Below, in pieces: positions 1 through 6,226 of a stretch of 13,251 nt of DNA. The stretch lies in assembly GCA_005773755.1 (NCBI GenBank), contig SXHE01000638.1, positions 1 through 13,251 on the forward strand, written 5' to 3'. The stretch is from Planctomycetia bacterium. Lineage in GTDB: Bacteria > Planctomycetota > Planctomycetia > Gemmatales > Gemmataceae. The number at the start of each line of letters is the position of its first letter. Position 1 is the stretch's first letter. The notes below the pieces were generated by a model, which was given only the letters and a program-made list of their open reading frames with translations, ran no database searches and was not told the DNA's origin. Both the position numbers and the translations under genes were made by a program.

Positions 1-1362
1 GACGAGCCGAGTAACCACCTGGACATCGGCACCACGCGTTGGCTCGAAAACTACCTGGCCCAGCAACCGGAAGGGATGCTCGTCGTCAGCCACGACCGGT
101 ACTTCCTCGACAAGGTGACGAACAAGACGTTCGAGCTGCACGCCCGGAAGATCACCAGCTACCCCGGCAGCTTCAAGCAGTACGTGCGGCTGCGCGACGA
201 GAAGTTCGAGCGCGAGCTGAAGGAGTTCGAGTCGCAGCAGGAGTACATCGAGAAGCAGGAGGAGTACATCCGCCGGGCGCACTACGGGCAGCTCGCGAAG
301 CAGGCCCAGTCGCGCGTCAAGGCGCTCGACAAGTTGGACCGGCGCGAGAAGCCGACGAAGGTGAGCGGTCCGAACATCGCGTTCAGCGAGGTCGCCCGGT
401 CCGGCGACAACGTGTTCCACGTCGAAGACCTGACCAAGCGGTACGGCGACCTGAAGCTGTTCGAGAACCTGAGCTTCGACCTGAAGCGCGGCAAGCGGCT
501 CGGCATCATGGGCGCGAACGGGTGCGGCAAAACCACGCTGCTCCGCATCTTGCTCGGCGACGAGGAAGCCACCAGTGGCGAAGTGCATCGCGGGCACCTC
601 GTCTTCCCCGGCTACCTCGACCAGCACCTGGCGATCCTCGACCCCGAGAAGAGCGTGATGCGGGCCGGGTGGCCGGACGACGACCCGCAGCAGACCGACC
701 AGAAGATGCGCGACCTGCTCGGCAGCTTCGGGCTACAGGGCGAGATCATCGAGCACCCGATCAAGTCGCTGAGCGGCGGCGAGCGGAGCCGCGCGGCGCT
801 CGCCAAGCTGACCGTGAACGGGGCGAACCTGCTGATCCTCGACGAACCGACCCACCACCTCGACATCTGGGCCTGCGACTCGCTGGAACAAGCGCTGAAG
901 GAGTACGAGGGGACGTGCATCGTGGTGAGCCACGACCGGTACTTCCTCAACCGCGTCGCGGACATCATGATCGTCTTTGCCGAGGGCACGACGGAAGTCG
1001 TCTACGGCAACTACGACACATACGAGCTGTTGCGCCAGGCCCGCGAGGACGCGGCGAAGGCGGGCGGGGGTCGCAAGCCCGCTGACGGCGACAAGGGGGC
1101 GTCACGCGCGCCGAGCGAGTCGAGCGACGGGAAGCCGGCGAAGCGCAAGCGCCAGTTCCCGTTCCGCAAGGTGCCCGACCTGGAGGCCGACATCGCCGCG
1201 ACCGAGAAGAAGATCGCCGACCTGGAGGCGGCGCTTCAATCACCGGACGTGTACCGCGACGCCCCCAAACTGCGCGAGACCATGAGCGCGCTGGAGAAGT
1301 CGAAGGACGCGCTGGCCCGGCTGTACCAGCACTGGGAAGAGGCGGTCGAACTGAACGGCTGA
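1..1362 (+). CDS. ABC-F family ATP-binding protein (Uup/EttA-like), 5'-truncated by window edge
   Basis: This is the C-terminal 453 residues of a cytosolic ABC-F ATPase, a soluble twin-NBD family that acts on ribosomes rather than in transport. The frame is open from base 1, which encodes DEPSNHLDI, the Walker B/D-loop of the first NBD, followed by its H-switch SHDRYFLD (His31 of the visible part). Residues about 42-115 are the charged helical inter-domain linker expected to contact tRNA. The second NBD has Walker A GANGCGKTT (Lys177), signature LSGGERSR (from 257), Walker B LLILDEPTHHLD (Asp281, Glu282) and H-switch SHDRYFLN (His311). A basic, low-complexity stretch then leads to a C-terminal coiled coil (about residues 385-450) like the Uup DNA/ribosome-binding tail. 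The internal ATG at 76 is not the start, because it lies inside NBD1. The second D-loop has His where Asn is usual (DEPTHHLD). The family is certain; the subfamily (Uup versus other ABC-F) is not. Confidence 0.95.
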   Translation, partial: DEPSNHLDIGTTRWLENYLAQQPEGMLVVSHDRYFLDKVTNKTFELHARKITSYPGSFKQYVRLRDEKFERELKEFESQQEYIEKQEEYIRRAHYGQLAKQAQSRVKALDKLDRREKPTKVSGPNIAFSEVARSGDNVFHVEDLTKRYGDLKLFENLSFDLKRGKRLGIMGANGCGKTTLLRILLGDEEATSGEVHRGHLVFPGYLDQHLAILDPEKSVMRAGWPDDDPQQTDQKMRDLLGSFGLQGEIIEHPIKSLSGGERSRAALAKLTVNGANLLILDEPTHHLDIWACDSLEQALKEYEGTCIVVSHDRYFLNRVADIMIVFAEGTTEVVYGNYDTYELLRQAREDAAKAGGGRKPADGDKGASRAPSESSDGKPAKRKRQFPFRKVPDLEADIAATEKKIADLEAALQSPDVYRDAPKLRETMSALEKSKDALARLYQHWEEAVELNG

Positions 1363-1365
1363 TTC

Positions 1366-1393
1366 GCGCACACGGGTGGAACCCGTGCCGCGC
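1366..1393 (+). terminator. Hairpin after the ABC-F gene, possible terminator
   Basis: CACGGGT (1371-1377) and ACCCGTG (1381-1387) form a perfect 7-bp stem with a GGA triloop. It can be extended by GCGC/GCGC (1366-1369 with 1390-1393) across a small internal loop. It begins 4 bases after the TGA stop. No U-tract follows, so it may only protect the 3' end or mark a Rho-dependent stop. Confidence 0.4.
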
Positions 1394-1453
1394 GGTCGGG
1401 CTTGACACGCGCGCTCGTGGCGTGCGAAACCGTGGGTCCCATTTTCCGCCCGC

Positions 1454-1457
1454 GGAG
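1454..1457 (+). promoter_or_regulatory. Ribosome binding site of the GlmU-like gene
   Basis: GGAG lies 9 bases before the ATG at 1467. It decides the start in favour of 1467 over the upstream in-frame GTG at 1422. Confidence 0.55.
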
Positions 1458-1466
1458 ACCGCACGG

Positions 1467-2747
1467 ATGCGCATCTGCTTGTACGAAGACCGCGGTGCCG
1501 CGGACCTGTACCCGCTCACCCTCACCCGCACCGCGTCCGACCTGCTGTGCGGGCTGACCACACTCGGCGAGAAGCAGGTGCGGCACTTCGCCCCGGAAGT
1601 GACCGGGCACCTGTGCCGGCCGGCGCTCGCGGAGTGGCTCCGGGCCCGCGCGCCGGGCCGCCCCGTTAACGACGCGACCTGGCTCCGCAGCGCGCCGACC
1701 GTGCTCGTGAACAGCCGCTGGCTCCCGCCGCCCGCGCCCGCGCACCGGGCGCTGTTCGCCGACGGGCCGTTCGTTGCCACCGCCAGCGGCGAGGTCGCCT
1801 ACGCGGTGCTCGACCCGCGCCGGCTGCAGGTGGTCGCCCCGGCCACCGTGGACGACTGCCTGCACGACCTGGCGCAAACGCTCCCGACCCGCGAGGTGGG
1901 CGGCACGGTCATCGGCCGCGCGTGGGAGCTGCTCGACCACAACGGCGACGAGATCGCCAACGACTTCGACGCGACCTGCGATCCGGGCGAGGTGGGCTAC
2001 GCGCCGCCGGGGTTCGCCCACGTCGGCCCCGCGGACCGGCTGTTCGTTCACCCGTCGGCGCGGGTCGATCCGTTCGTCGTCGCCGACACCACGCGCGGCC
2101 CGGTCGTGATCGGCGCGGGCGCGGTCGTGTCCGCGTTCACCCGGCTCGAAGGGCCGTGCGCGGTCGGCGCGCACACGCACCTCCTGAGCGCGAAGGTCCG
2201 CGCCGGCACCACCATCGGCCCGCACTGCCGCATCGGGGGCGAGGTCGAGTGCAGCGTCGTGCTGGGGTACGCCAACAAGTACCACGACGGGTTCCTGGGG
2301 CACAGCTACGTCGGCGAGTGGGTGAACCTGGCGGCCGGCACCGGCACCGCCGACCTGCGGTACGATTACCGGCCGGTGCGCGTGCCCTTCGGCGGCGTCG
2401 AAGTGAGCACCGGGCGCACGAAGGTCGGCAGCATCATCGGGGACCACGCGAAAACCGGGCTGGGTGTGCTGCTCGACTGCGGCACGGCGATCGGGGCGTT
2501 CGCGCAGGTGCTGCCGACGGGCACGTTCGCCCCGCGCGCGATCCCGGCGTTCCACCGGGCCGGCCCGGACGGGGTGAAGGAGCTGGACGCGGAGCGGGCC
2601 ATCGTGACCGCGGGCGTGGTGATGCGGCGGCGCGGGCGCGAGCTGTCGCCGCAACAGGAGGCCGTGTATCGCGTGCTAGCCGGCGCGCCGGTGCCGGTCG
2701 TCGTGAGCGAACCGCCGGCGACGCTGCCCCTCCGCAAGAGCGCGTGA
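1467..2747 (+). CDS. GlmU-like protein: putative sugar nucleotidyltransferase with left-handed beta-helix acyltransferase domain
   Basis: This 426-residue cytosolic protein resembles the alternative bacterial GlmU family, thought to act as GlcNAc-1-phosphate uridyltransferase / glucosamine-1-phosphate acetyltransferase and so to supply UDP-GlcNAc. The N-terminus MRICLYEDRG...LYPLTLTRTASDLLCG..TLGEK matches the diagnostic start of that nucleotidyltransferase domain (acidic turn, PLTxTR, EK). Residues about 190-380 contain hexapeptide-type repeats of a left-handed beta-helix. They include the family hallmark GYANKYHDGFLGHSYVGEW (267-285) and the downstream GDHAKTGLG segment. The ATG at 1467 is chosen because GGAG (1454-1457) lies 9 bases upstream and homology begins exactly there; an in-frame GTG at 1422 would add 15 unlike residues. 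The gene starts 104 bp after the ABC-F stop and converges on the next gene. Both activities are inferred from family resemblance; the sugar specificity cannot be read from the sequence. Confidence 0.85.
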   Translation: MRICLYEDRGAADLYPLTLTRTASDLLCGLTTLGEKQVRHFAPEVTGHLCRPALAEWLRARAPGRPVNDATWLRSAPTVLVNSRWLPPPAPAHRALFADGPFVATASGEVAYAVLDPRRLQVVAPATVDDCLHDLAQTLPTREVGGTVIGRAWELLDHNGDEIANDFDATCDPGEVGYAPPGFAHVGPADRLFVHPSARVDPFVVADTTRGPVVIGAGAVVSAFTRLEGPCAVGAHTHLLSAKVRAGTTIGPHCRIGGEVECSVVLGYANKYHDGFLGHSYVGEWVNLAAGTGTADLRYDYRPVRVPFGGVEVSTGRTKVGSIIGDHAKTGLGVLLDCGTAIGAFAQVLPTGTFAPRAIPAFHRAGPDGVKELDAERAIVTAGVVMRRRGRELSPQQEAVYRVLAGAPVPVVVSEPPATLPLRKSA

Positions 2748-2763
2748 CGCGGGAGCGCAAATG

Positions 2764-2804
2764 GAGCGAGCCAGCTACCCCATACTGAGGTAGCTGGCTC
2801 GCTC
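2764..2804. terminator. Perfect 16-bp hairpin between convergent genes, probable bidirectional terminator
   Basis: GAGCGAGCCAGCTACC (2764-2779) is exactly complementary to GGTAGCTGGCTCGCTC (2789-2804), with a 9-base loop. It sits 16 bp after the stop of the GlmU-like gene and 29 bp from the stop of the convergent thioredoxin-like gene. The position suits a terminator serving both strands. No T-run flanks it, so it could instead be a dispersed palindromic repeat. Confidence 0.6.
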
Positions 2805-2833
2805 GCCTGCGGCTCGCGGCTAACGGGGCCGCA

Positions 2834-4717
2834 CTACTTCGCTTCGAGGAGCTTCTTCACTTCCTCTTCGAGCGTGGCGACGTGGGCGTTGCGGTTGGTA
2901 ATCTTGCCGTCCTTGCCCGCGACGAACACGTGCGGCGGGGCGGTGATCCCGTAGGCCGCGGCCAGCGGACTGGCGTCGAGGCCGCCCGGCGCGACCAGGT
3001 GCGTGCCCGGCAACCCGGTCTTCGTGACCGCCTCGCTCGCGGCCTTCGCGTCATGATCCAGGCCCACCGTCACCAGCACCAGGCCCTTCGCCTCGTATGC
3101 TTTCACGATCGCGTCGAGCTTCTTGGCGTCGGCCGCGAGCGCGTCGCTCCAACTGGCCCAGTAGTACACGACGACGACCTTGTCCTTCTGCGCGGCGCTC
3201 ACCTGCTGGGCCGGGTTCGCCAGCGCCGGGCCGGTCAGCTCCAGCGGCTTGCCCTCACTGTCGAGCCGCTTGAGCGCGCCGTTGGCCTTCGTCGCGTGCG
3301 CGTGCCCGGCGTAGTTCTTGGCGAGCAGCCCGAACCACTCCTTCGCCTTCGCGTCGGCGTCCTTGCCGCCGGACATCTCCCAGGCCATTGCCAGCCGCAG
3401 CACCGCTTCCGGCGCGTCGGCCGACGTGCCATACCCCTTCACGAACTCTTCAAGACTGGTCCGCCACCTCTCCTGAACCGCGGGGTAGTCCTTCGGCTCG
3501 GCGTCGCGCAGTGCGATGCTGTTCTCGGCGATCAGCAGCCGGTACGCGGCGTACGCGGCGATGGTCGGGTTGCCGTTAGGCTTCGCCATCACGTCGCGCC
3601 ACAGGCGCACGCGCTTGATGTGTTCATTCTCCGCCTTGCCGCCCTCGGCCGCTTGTTGGTGGCTGTCGATCAGCATCTTGGTCCAGGTTTCCTTCGCGGT
3701 GGCCGCTTCGACCACCTTTTCCAGGATCGCGGCGCGTTCGGCGTTGTGCGCGGCCAGCGCCTGAACCGTGGCCGGGTTCGGCTGTTTGGCGTCGTGCGCG
3801 TTCAGTTGCTCGACCAGCGCCTTGATCGCCGGCTCGATGACAAGCCCGCCGCCCATCGGGGCGTCGTTCCCCGCCGCGCCCGCGGCCGGGCCGTCCACGA
3901 CCTTCCACGAGCGCCCGACCTGAACCAGTTCGCCCGTCTGGAACAGTACGTTCTTGCCGTCGCCCTCGACGACGAACGCGGTGCCGTTCTTGTACGACGT
4001 GAAGTCCTCGCTCCCCGCGCCGAACGAGTCGGCGGGCTTGGTCTGCGGGATGCCGAAGTCGGCGTGGCCCCACTTGGCCTTGTCGCTGAACGCGAGCTGC
4101 TTGTGCGCATCGGCGAACCGCTTGCCGGCGTTGTTGGTTCGGGCGATCAGTTCGTTGGTCTGCGCGGCCGGGAGGCCGATACCGGCGAGGTGCTCGCGGT
4201 TGAGCATCAGCGGGACCATCCGGCCCACGTCGTTGGCCTGCACCGCCTTGAACAGTTCCTGGCTCACCTCTTCCGGCGAGATCACGGCCCACTCGTCGAT
4301 CTTGAAGTCGCGGGTGCGGTCGAGGCCCCACTTGGAGCCGTTGGGCCCGAGCCAGCGGAACTGGAACGGGGCCGTGGCCTCTGTGGGGTACACCTCGCGG
4401 TACGCTTCCACCCCGTCGAGGTAGAACGAGACGATATTGAAGCTCTTGTTGTCGTAGGTGACGAACTGGCGCACCGGCTTGCCGTCCGGGTCCGTCACCA
4501 GGTAGCCCATGTTCTGGCCCTTGGCCTTCGGGTTCGGGATGGGCGTCACCTTGCACCGCCCCGCCGCGTCCGGGGCCGGCGTGCTGATCGGCACCCCCGG
4601 CTGCTTCGGGGTGATCCGGAACGCTTCCTCCGGCGTCAGCGCGCGAGCGGTCGAGGCGAACCCGGCGACCAGGGCGAGCGCGGCGAGCGTCTTCACCGTC
4701 ACCTGCGAAGTCGTCAT
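2834..4717 (-). CDS. Exported thioredoxin-fold (TlpA/redoxin-like) protein lacking the CxxC cysteines
   Basis: This 627-residue predicted periplasmic protein opens with a Sec signal peptide (basic start, hydrophobic core about 10-20, cleavage after ASTARA at 26). Residues 27-330 are a large region of no recognised family. Residues about 390-500 are helical and TPR-like (APEAVLRLAMAWEMSGG...). Residues 506-627 form a TlpA/AhpC-like thioredoxin domain: strand VVVVYYWASW, then a helix, strand LVLVTVGLD, and the cis-proline loop GITAPPHVFV (Pro594/595). At the active site the usual W-C-x-x-C reads W523-S524-D525-A526-L527, and the only cysteine in the protein is Cys55 near the N-terminus. Thiol-disulfide chemistry by this domain is therefore very unlikely, and a binding or scaffold role is inferred. 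The start at 4717 is supported by AGGAG (4724-4728), 6 bases away, and by the signal peptide; an in-frame ATG 57 codons upstream is rejected. The gene is divergent from the ROK regulator and may share its control region. Confidence 0.85.
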   Translation of the reverse strand: MTTSQVTVKTLAALALVAGFASTARALTPEEAFRITPKQPGVPISTPAPDAAGRCKVTPIPNPKAKGQNMGYLVTDPDGKPVRQFVTYDNKSFNIVSFYLDGVEAYREVYPTEATAPFQFRWLGPNGSKWGLDRTRDFKIDEWAVISPEEVSQELFKAVQANDVGRMVPLMLNREHLAGIGLPAAQTNELIARTNNAGKRFADAHKQLAFSDKAKWGHADFGIPQTKPADSFGAGSEDFTSYKNGTAFVVEGDGKNVLFQTGELVQVGRSWKVVDGPAAGAAGNDAPMGGGLVIEPAIKALVEQLNAHDAKQPNPATVQALAAHNAERAAILEKVVEAATAKETWTKMLIDSHQQAAEGGKAENEHIKRVRLWRDVMAKPNGNPTIAAYAAYRLLIAENSIALRDAEPKDYPAVQERWRTSLEEFVKGYGTSADAPEAVLRLAMAWEMSGGKDADAKAKEWFGLLAKNYAGHAHATKANGALKRLDSEGKPLELTGPALANPAQQVSAAQKDKVVVVYYWASWSDALAADAKKLDAIVKAYEAKGLVLVTVGLDHDAKAASEAVTKTGLPGTHLVAPGGLDASPLAAAYGITAPPHVFVAGKDGKITNRNAHVATLEEEVKKLLEAK

Positions 4718-4723
4718 CCGTGA

Positions 4724-4728
4724 CTCCT
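4724..4728 (-). promoter_or_regulatory. Ribosome binding site of the thioredoxin-like gene
   Basis: On the minus strand AGGAG lies 6 bases before the ATG at 4717. It is the strongest Shine-Dalgarno sequence in the window and fixes the start immediately before the signal peptide. Confidence 0.7.
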
Positions 4729-4891
4729 GTAATAATGGGCGCGGGCGCGCACGTGGTGGCGCATCCGTCACAACAGTTTTCGGCCGGCGCGGGCCACAAA
4801 ATTGACACTTGAGGCGAAAGAGCGAACCCCGGCGGGCGCGGCGCGAAACTGGGCAACGTGTTCGGTCGTGTGATTTTCTTAGCGGCATTTA

Positions 4892-4906
4892 GTAAATCCG
4901 ATTTAC
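4892..4906. promoter_or_regulatory. 15-bp palindrome, probable ROK-regulator operator
   Basis: GTAAATC-C-GATTTAC is a perfect 7-bp inverted repeat about a single central base, in an AT-rich pocket of a GC-rich genome. It begins 46 bp upstream of the ROK gene and overlaps the predicted -35 box. ROK repressors bind AT-rich palindromes of this type and are often autoregulated. The assignment to this regulator is inferred from position only. Confidence 0.6.
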
Positions 4907-4930
4907 AATCGCTCGCCCCCCGACTATTCT
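4902..4930 (+). promoter_or_regulatory. Predicted sigma70-type promoter of the ROK gene
   Basis: TTTACA (4902-4907, 5 of 6 matches to TTGACA) is followed after exactly 17 bases by TATTCT (4925-4930, 4 of 6 matches to TATAAT). Transcription would start about 7 bases later, at or next to the ATG at 4938. The right arm of the palindrome lies inside the -35 element, so bound repressor would block polymerase. Confidence 0.5.
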
Positions 4931-4937
4931 CTTCCGC

Positions 4938-6104
4938 ATGACGGCCATCACCACCATCGGCTCGGCGCTCGTCGGGAAGCTGAACGAGCGCCAGGTGCTG
5001 CGCGTGCTCCAGGCCCGCGGGCCGCTGTCGCGCGCCGATGTTGCCCGCGAGAGCGGGCTGAGCGCGCCCACGGTGTCGAAGGCGGTCGCGTCGCTGATCG
5101 GGGCCGGGTTACTCGAAGAGGCCGACGCGCCCGAACTCGCGCGCGGCCGACCCGCGCCGCGGCTGCGGCTCGCCACCGAGCGCGCGCAGGTGCTGGGCGT
5201 CGTAGTCGATGTGGGGCACTGCGAGGTTGTGTCCGCGGGGCTGGGCGGCGCGCCGCACGACGACGCGCTGACGATCCCGACGCCGGCCACCTACCCCAAG
5301 TTGCTGAACGCGCTGGAGGCCGCGGCGCGGCGGCTGATGGCGAAGGCCCGCGTCCGCACGCTCGGCCTCGGCCTGAGCCTGCCGGGTCTGGTCGATTACC
5401 GCCGCGGCTGCGGCGTGCTGTCGCCCAACGTGCCCATCACCAACGGCCACACGCCGGCCGCGGACCTGGCCGCACGGCTCGGCGTCGAGTGTACGCTCCT
5501 GCAAGAGTCGCACGCGCTGTGCCTCGCGGAGCGCCACCTCGGGCTGGCGCGCGGGACGGACGATTTCGCGCTGTTGGATGTTGGCGCGGGCCTGGGATTG
5601 GGGATCATGAGCGGCGGGCGGCTGCTGAAGGGGCGCTCCGGGCTGGCCGGCGAGATCGGCCACATCACCGCAGTGGCCGCCGGCGGGCGCAAGTGCGGCT
5701 GCGGCAACTTGGGCTGCCTCGAAACAGTGGCCAGCGATTCGGCGCTCGCGTGGCACGCTTCACAGAAGCTCGGCCGCGCGGTGAACGTGGACGAGGTCAT
5801 CGAGCTGGCGAAGTCGGGGGCGGTCGATCTGCGCGCGGAGCTGCGCGAGGTGGCCGGGTTCGTGGCGGTCGCGGTCGCCGCGGTCATCAACCTGTTCAAC
5901 CCCGCGACCGTGTTCATCCACACGCCGCTGTTCGAGATCGACGCCAGCTTGTTCGAGGACGTGGTAACGAAGGCCCGCGAGCGGGCGCTGCCGCCGTCGT
6001 TCGCGGAGTGCAAGATCGTGCGGGCGAAGGGCAGCAAGCGCCAGGGCGCGGTCGCCGGCATCATCCAGCACTTAACGGACTCCCTGGCCCCGGAACTGGT
6101 TTAG
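4938..6104 (+). CDS. ROK-family transcriptional regulator (NagC/Mlc/XylR type)
   Basis: This 388-residue cytosolic DNA-binding repressor probably senses a sugar or sugar phosphate. Residues about 17-62 are a winged helix-turn-helix (NERQVLRVLQARGPLSRADVARESGLS..TVSKAV). The rest is an actin-like ROK fold. The ROK zinc signature is intact: GEIGH (His242), then KCGCGNLGCLE with Cys253, Cys255, Cys260 and Glu262. Glycine-rich DVGAGLGLGIMSGGRLLKG resembles the phosphate-binding segment. Where ROK sugar kinases have E-N-D-A-N with the catalytic Asp, this protein reads E190-S191-H192-A193, so it should not phosphorylate sugar; this fits a regulator. The start at 4938 is the first in-frame ATG, directly before the HTH. 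No Shine-Dalgarno sequence is visible, in line with a possibly leaderless mRNA. Targets are unknown: self-control through the palindrome at 4892-4906 is likely, control of the divergent gene plausible, and control of the downstream haem-protein genes speculative. Confidence 0.93.
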   Translation: MTAITTIGSALVGKLNERQVLRVLQARGPLSRADVARESGLSAPTVSKAVASLIGAGLLEEADAPELARGRPAPRLRLATERAQVLGVVVDVGHCEVVSAGLGGAPHDDALTIPTPATYPKLLNALEAAARRLMAKARVRTLGLGLSLPGLVDYRRGCGVLSPNVPITNGHTPAADLAARLGVECTLLQESHALCLAERHLGLARGTDDFALLDVGAGLGLGIMSGGRLLKGRSGLAGEIGHITAVAAGGRKCGCGNLGCLETVASDSALAWHASQKLGRAVNVDEVIELAKSGAVDLRAELREVAGFVAVAVAAVINLFNPATVFIHTPLFEIDASLFEDVVTKARERALPPSFAECKIVRAKGSKRQGAVAGIIQHLTDSLAPELV

Positions 6105-6109
6105 GCGAA

Positions 6110-6129
6110 CCCCGCCCGCGAGGGCGGGG
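6110..6129 (+). terminator. Hairpin 1 after the ROK gene
   Basis: CCCCGCCC and GGGCGGGG form a perfect 8-bp all-G/C stem with a GCGA tetraloop, a particularly stable loop type. It starts 5 bases after the ROK stop codon. There is no U-tract. Confidence 0.55.
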
Positions 6130-6133
6130 TGGT

Positions 6134-6155
6134 GCGGCGTCGTGAGTGACGCCGC
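6134..6155 (+). terminator. Hairpin 2 after the ROK gene
   Basis: GCGGCGTC (6134-6141) pairs perfectly with GACGCCGC (6148-6155) around a 6-base loop. It stands only 4 bases after the first hairpin, so the two form a tandem pair separating the ROK transcript from the downstream genes. Confidence 0.5.
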
Positions 6156-6189
6156 GCTACATGGTTCAGTGCAGCAACGACGAACACAC

Positions 6190-6205
6190 CCGGCCTTGCG
6201 GCCGG
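6190..6205 (+). repeat. Short hairpin in the leader of the ThuA/haem gene
   Basis: CCGGCC (6190-6195) and GGCCGG (6200-6205) pair around TTGC. It ends 8 bases before the AAGAGG ribosome binding site, a position similar to that of the much larger inverted repeat before the next gene. Confidence 0.4.
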
Positions 6206-6206
6206 T

Positions 6207-6226
6207 GCTCGCCAAGAGGTATCGCC
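6207..6226 (+). promoter_or_regulatory. Leader/RBS shared with the downstream PSD1 gene (copy 1)
   Basis: GCTCGCCAAGAGGTATCGCC immediately precedes the ATG at 6227. AAGAGG (6214-6219) is the Shine-Dalgarno sequence, with 7-base spacing. It recurs almost unchanged before the ATG at 10775 and supports 6227 over the in-frame ATG at 6146, which would place the hairpins inside the gene. Confidence 0.65.

Larger units (their letters stand above)
4718..4937. other. 220-bp divergent intergenic control region
   Basis: This lies between the divergent thioredoxin-like and ROK genes. The ROK side (about 4870-4930) is clearly AT-richer than its surroundings and holds a palindromic operator candidate and promoter elements. 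The thioredoxin-like side has a good ribosome binding site, but I found no convincing -35/-10 pair on the minus strand. If that gene is transcribed from near the palindrome, its 5' untranslated leader would be about 150 bases or more. Confidence 0.6.

Noticed and set aside
1402..1430. TTGACA as a -35 box for the GlmU-like gene
   Set aside because: The hexamer is perfect, but 17 bases downstream reads CGAAAC and no TANNNT occurs at 16-19 bp spacing, so a promoter cannot be supported.
1236..2654. Minus-strand open frame opposite the GlmU-like gene
   Set aside because: It spans the end of one gene, an intergenic hairpin and most of another, and the product is Arg/Ala-rich shadow sequence.
2882..4723. 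Long plus-strand open frame opposite the thioredoxin-like gene
   Set aside because: It is the mirror of the strong GC3 bias on the minus strand. Its translation is Arg/Val/Gly-rich with no domain or signal, while the minus strand has a signal peptide, ribosome binding site and recognisable fold.
4802..4807. TTGACA in the divergent intergenic region
   Set aside because: No -10 element at a suitable distance on the plus strand, and the following sequence is GC-rich. It lies over 130 bases from the ROK start, which has a better promoter nearby.
4718..4888. N-terminal extension of the thioredoxin-like gene to an ATG at 4888
   Set aside because: The extra 57 residues are basic and non-conserved in appearance, and would bury the signal peptide. 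AGGAG directly precedes the ATG at 4717.
6146..6226. Upstream in-frame ATG for the ThuA/haem gene
   Set aside because: It would begin inside the second hairpin, lacks a ribosome binding site and places 27 Cys/Arg-rich residues before a clean signal peptide; the ATG at 6227 has AAGAGG at 7 bases.
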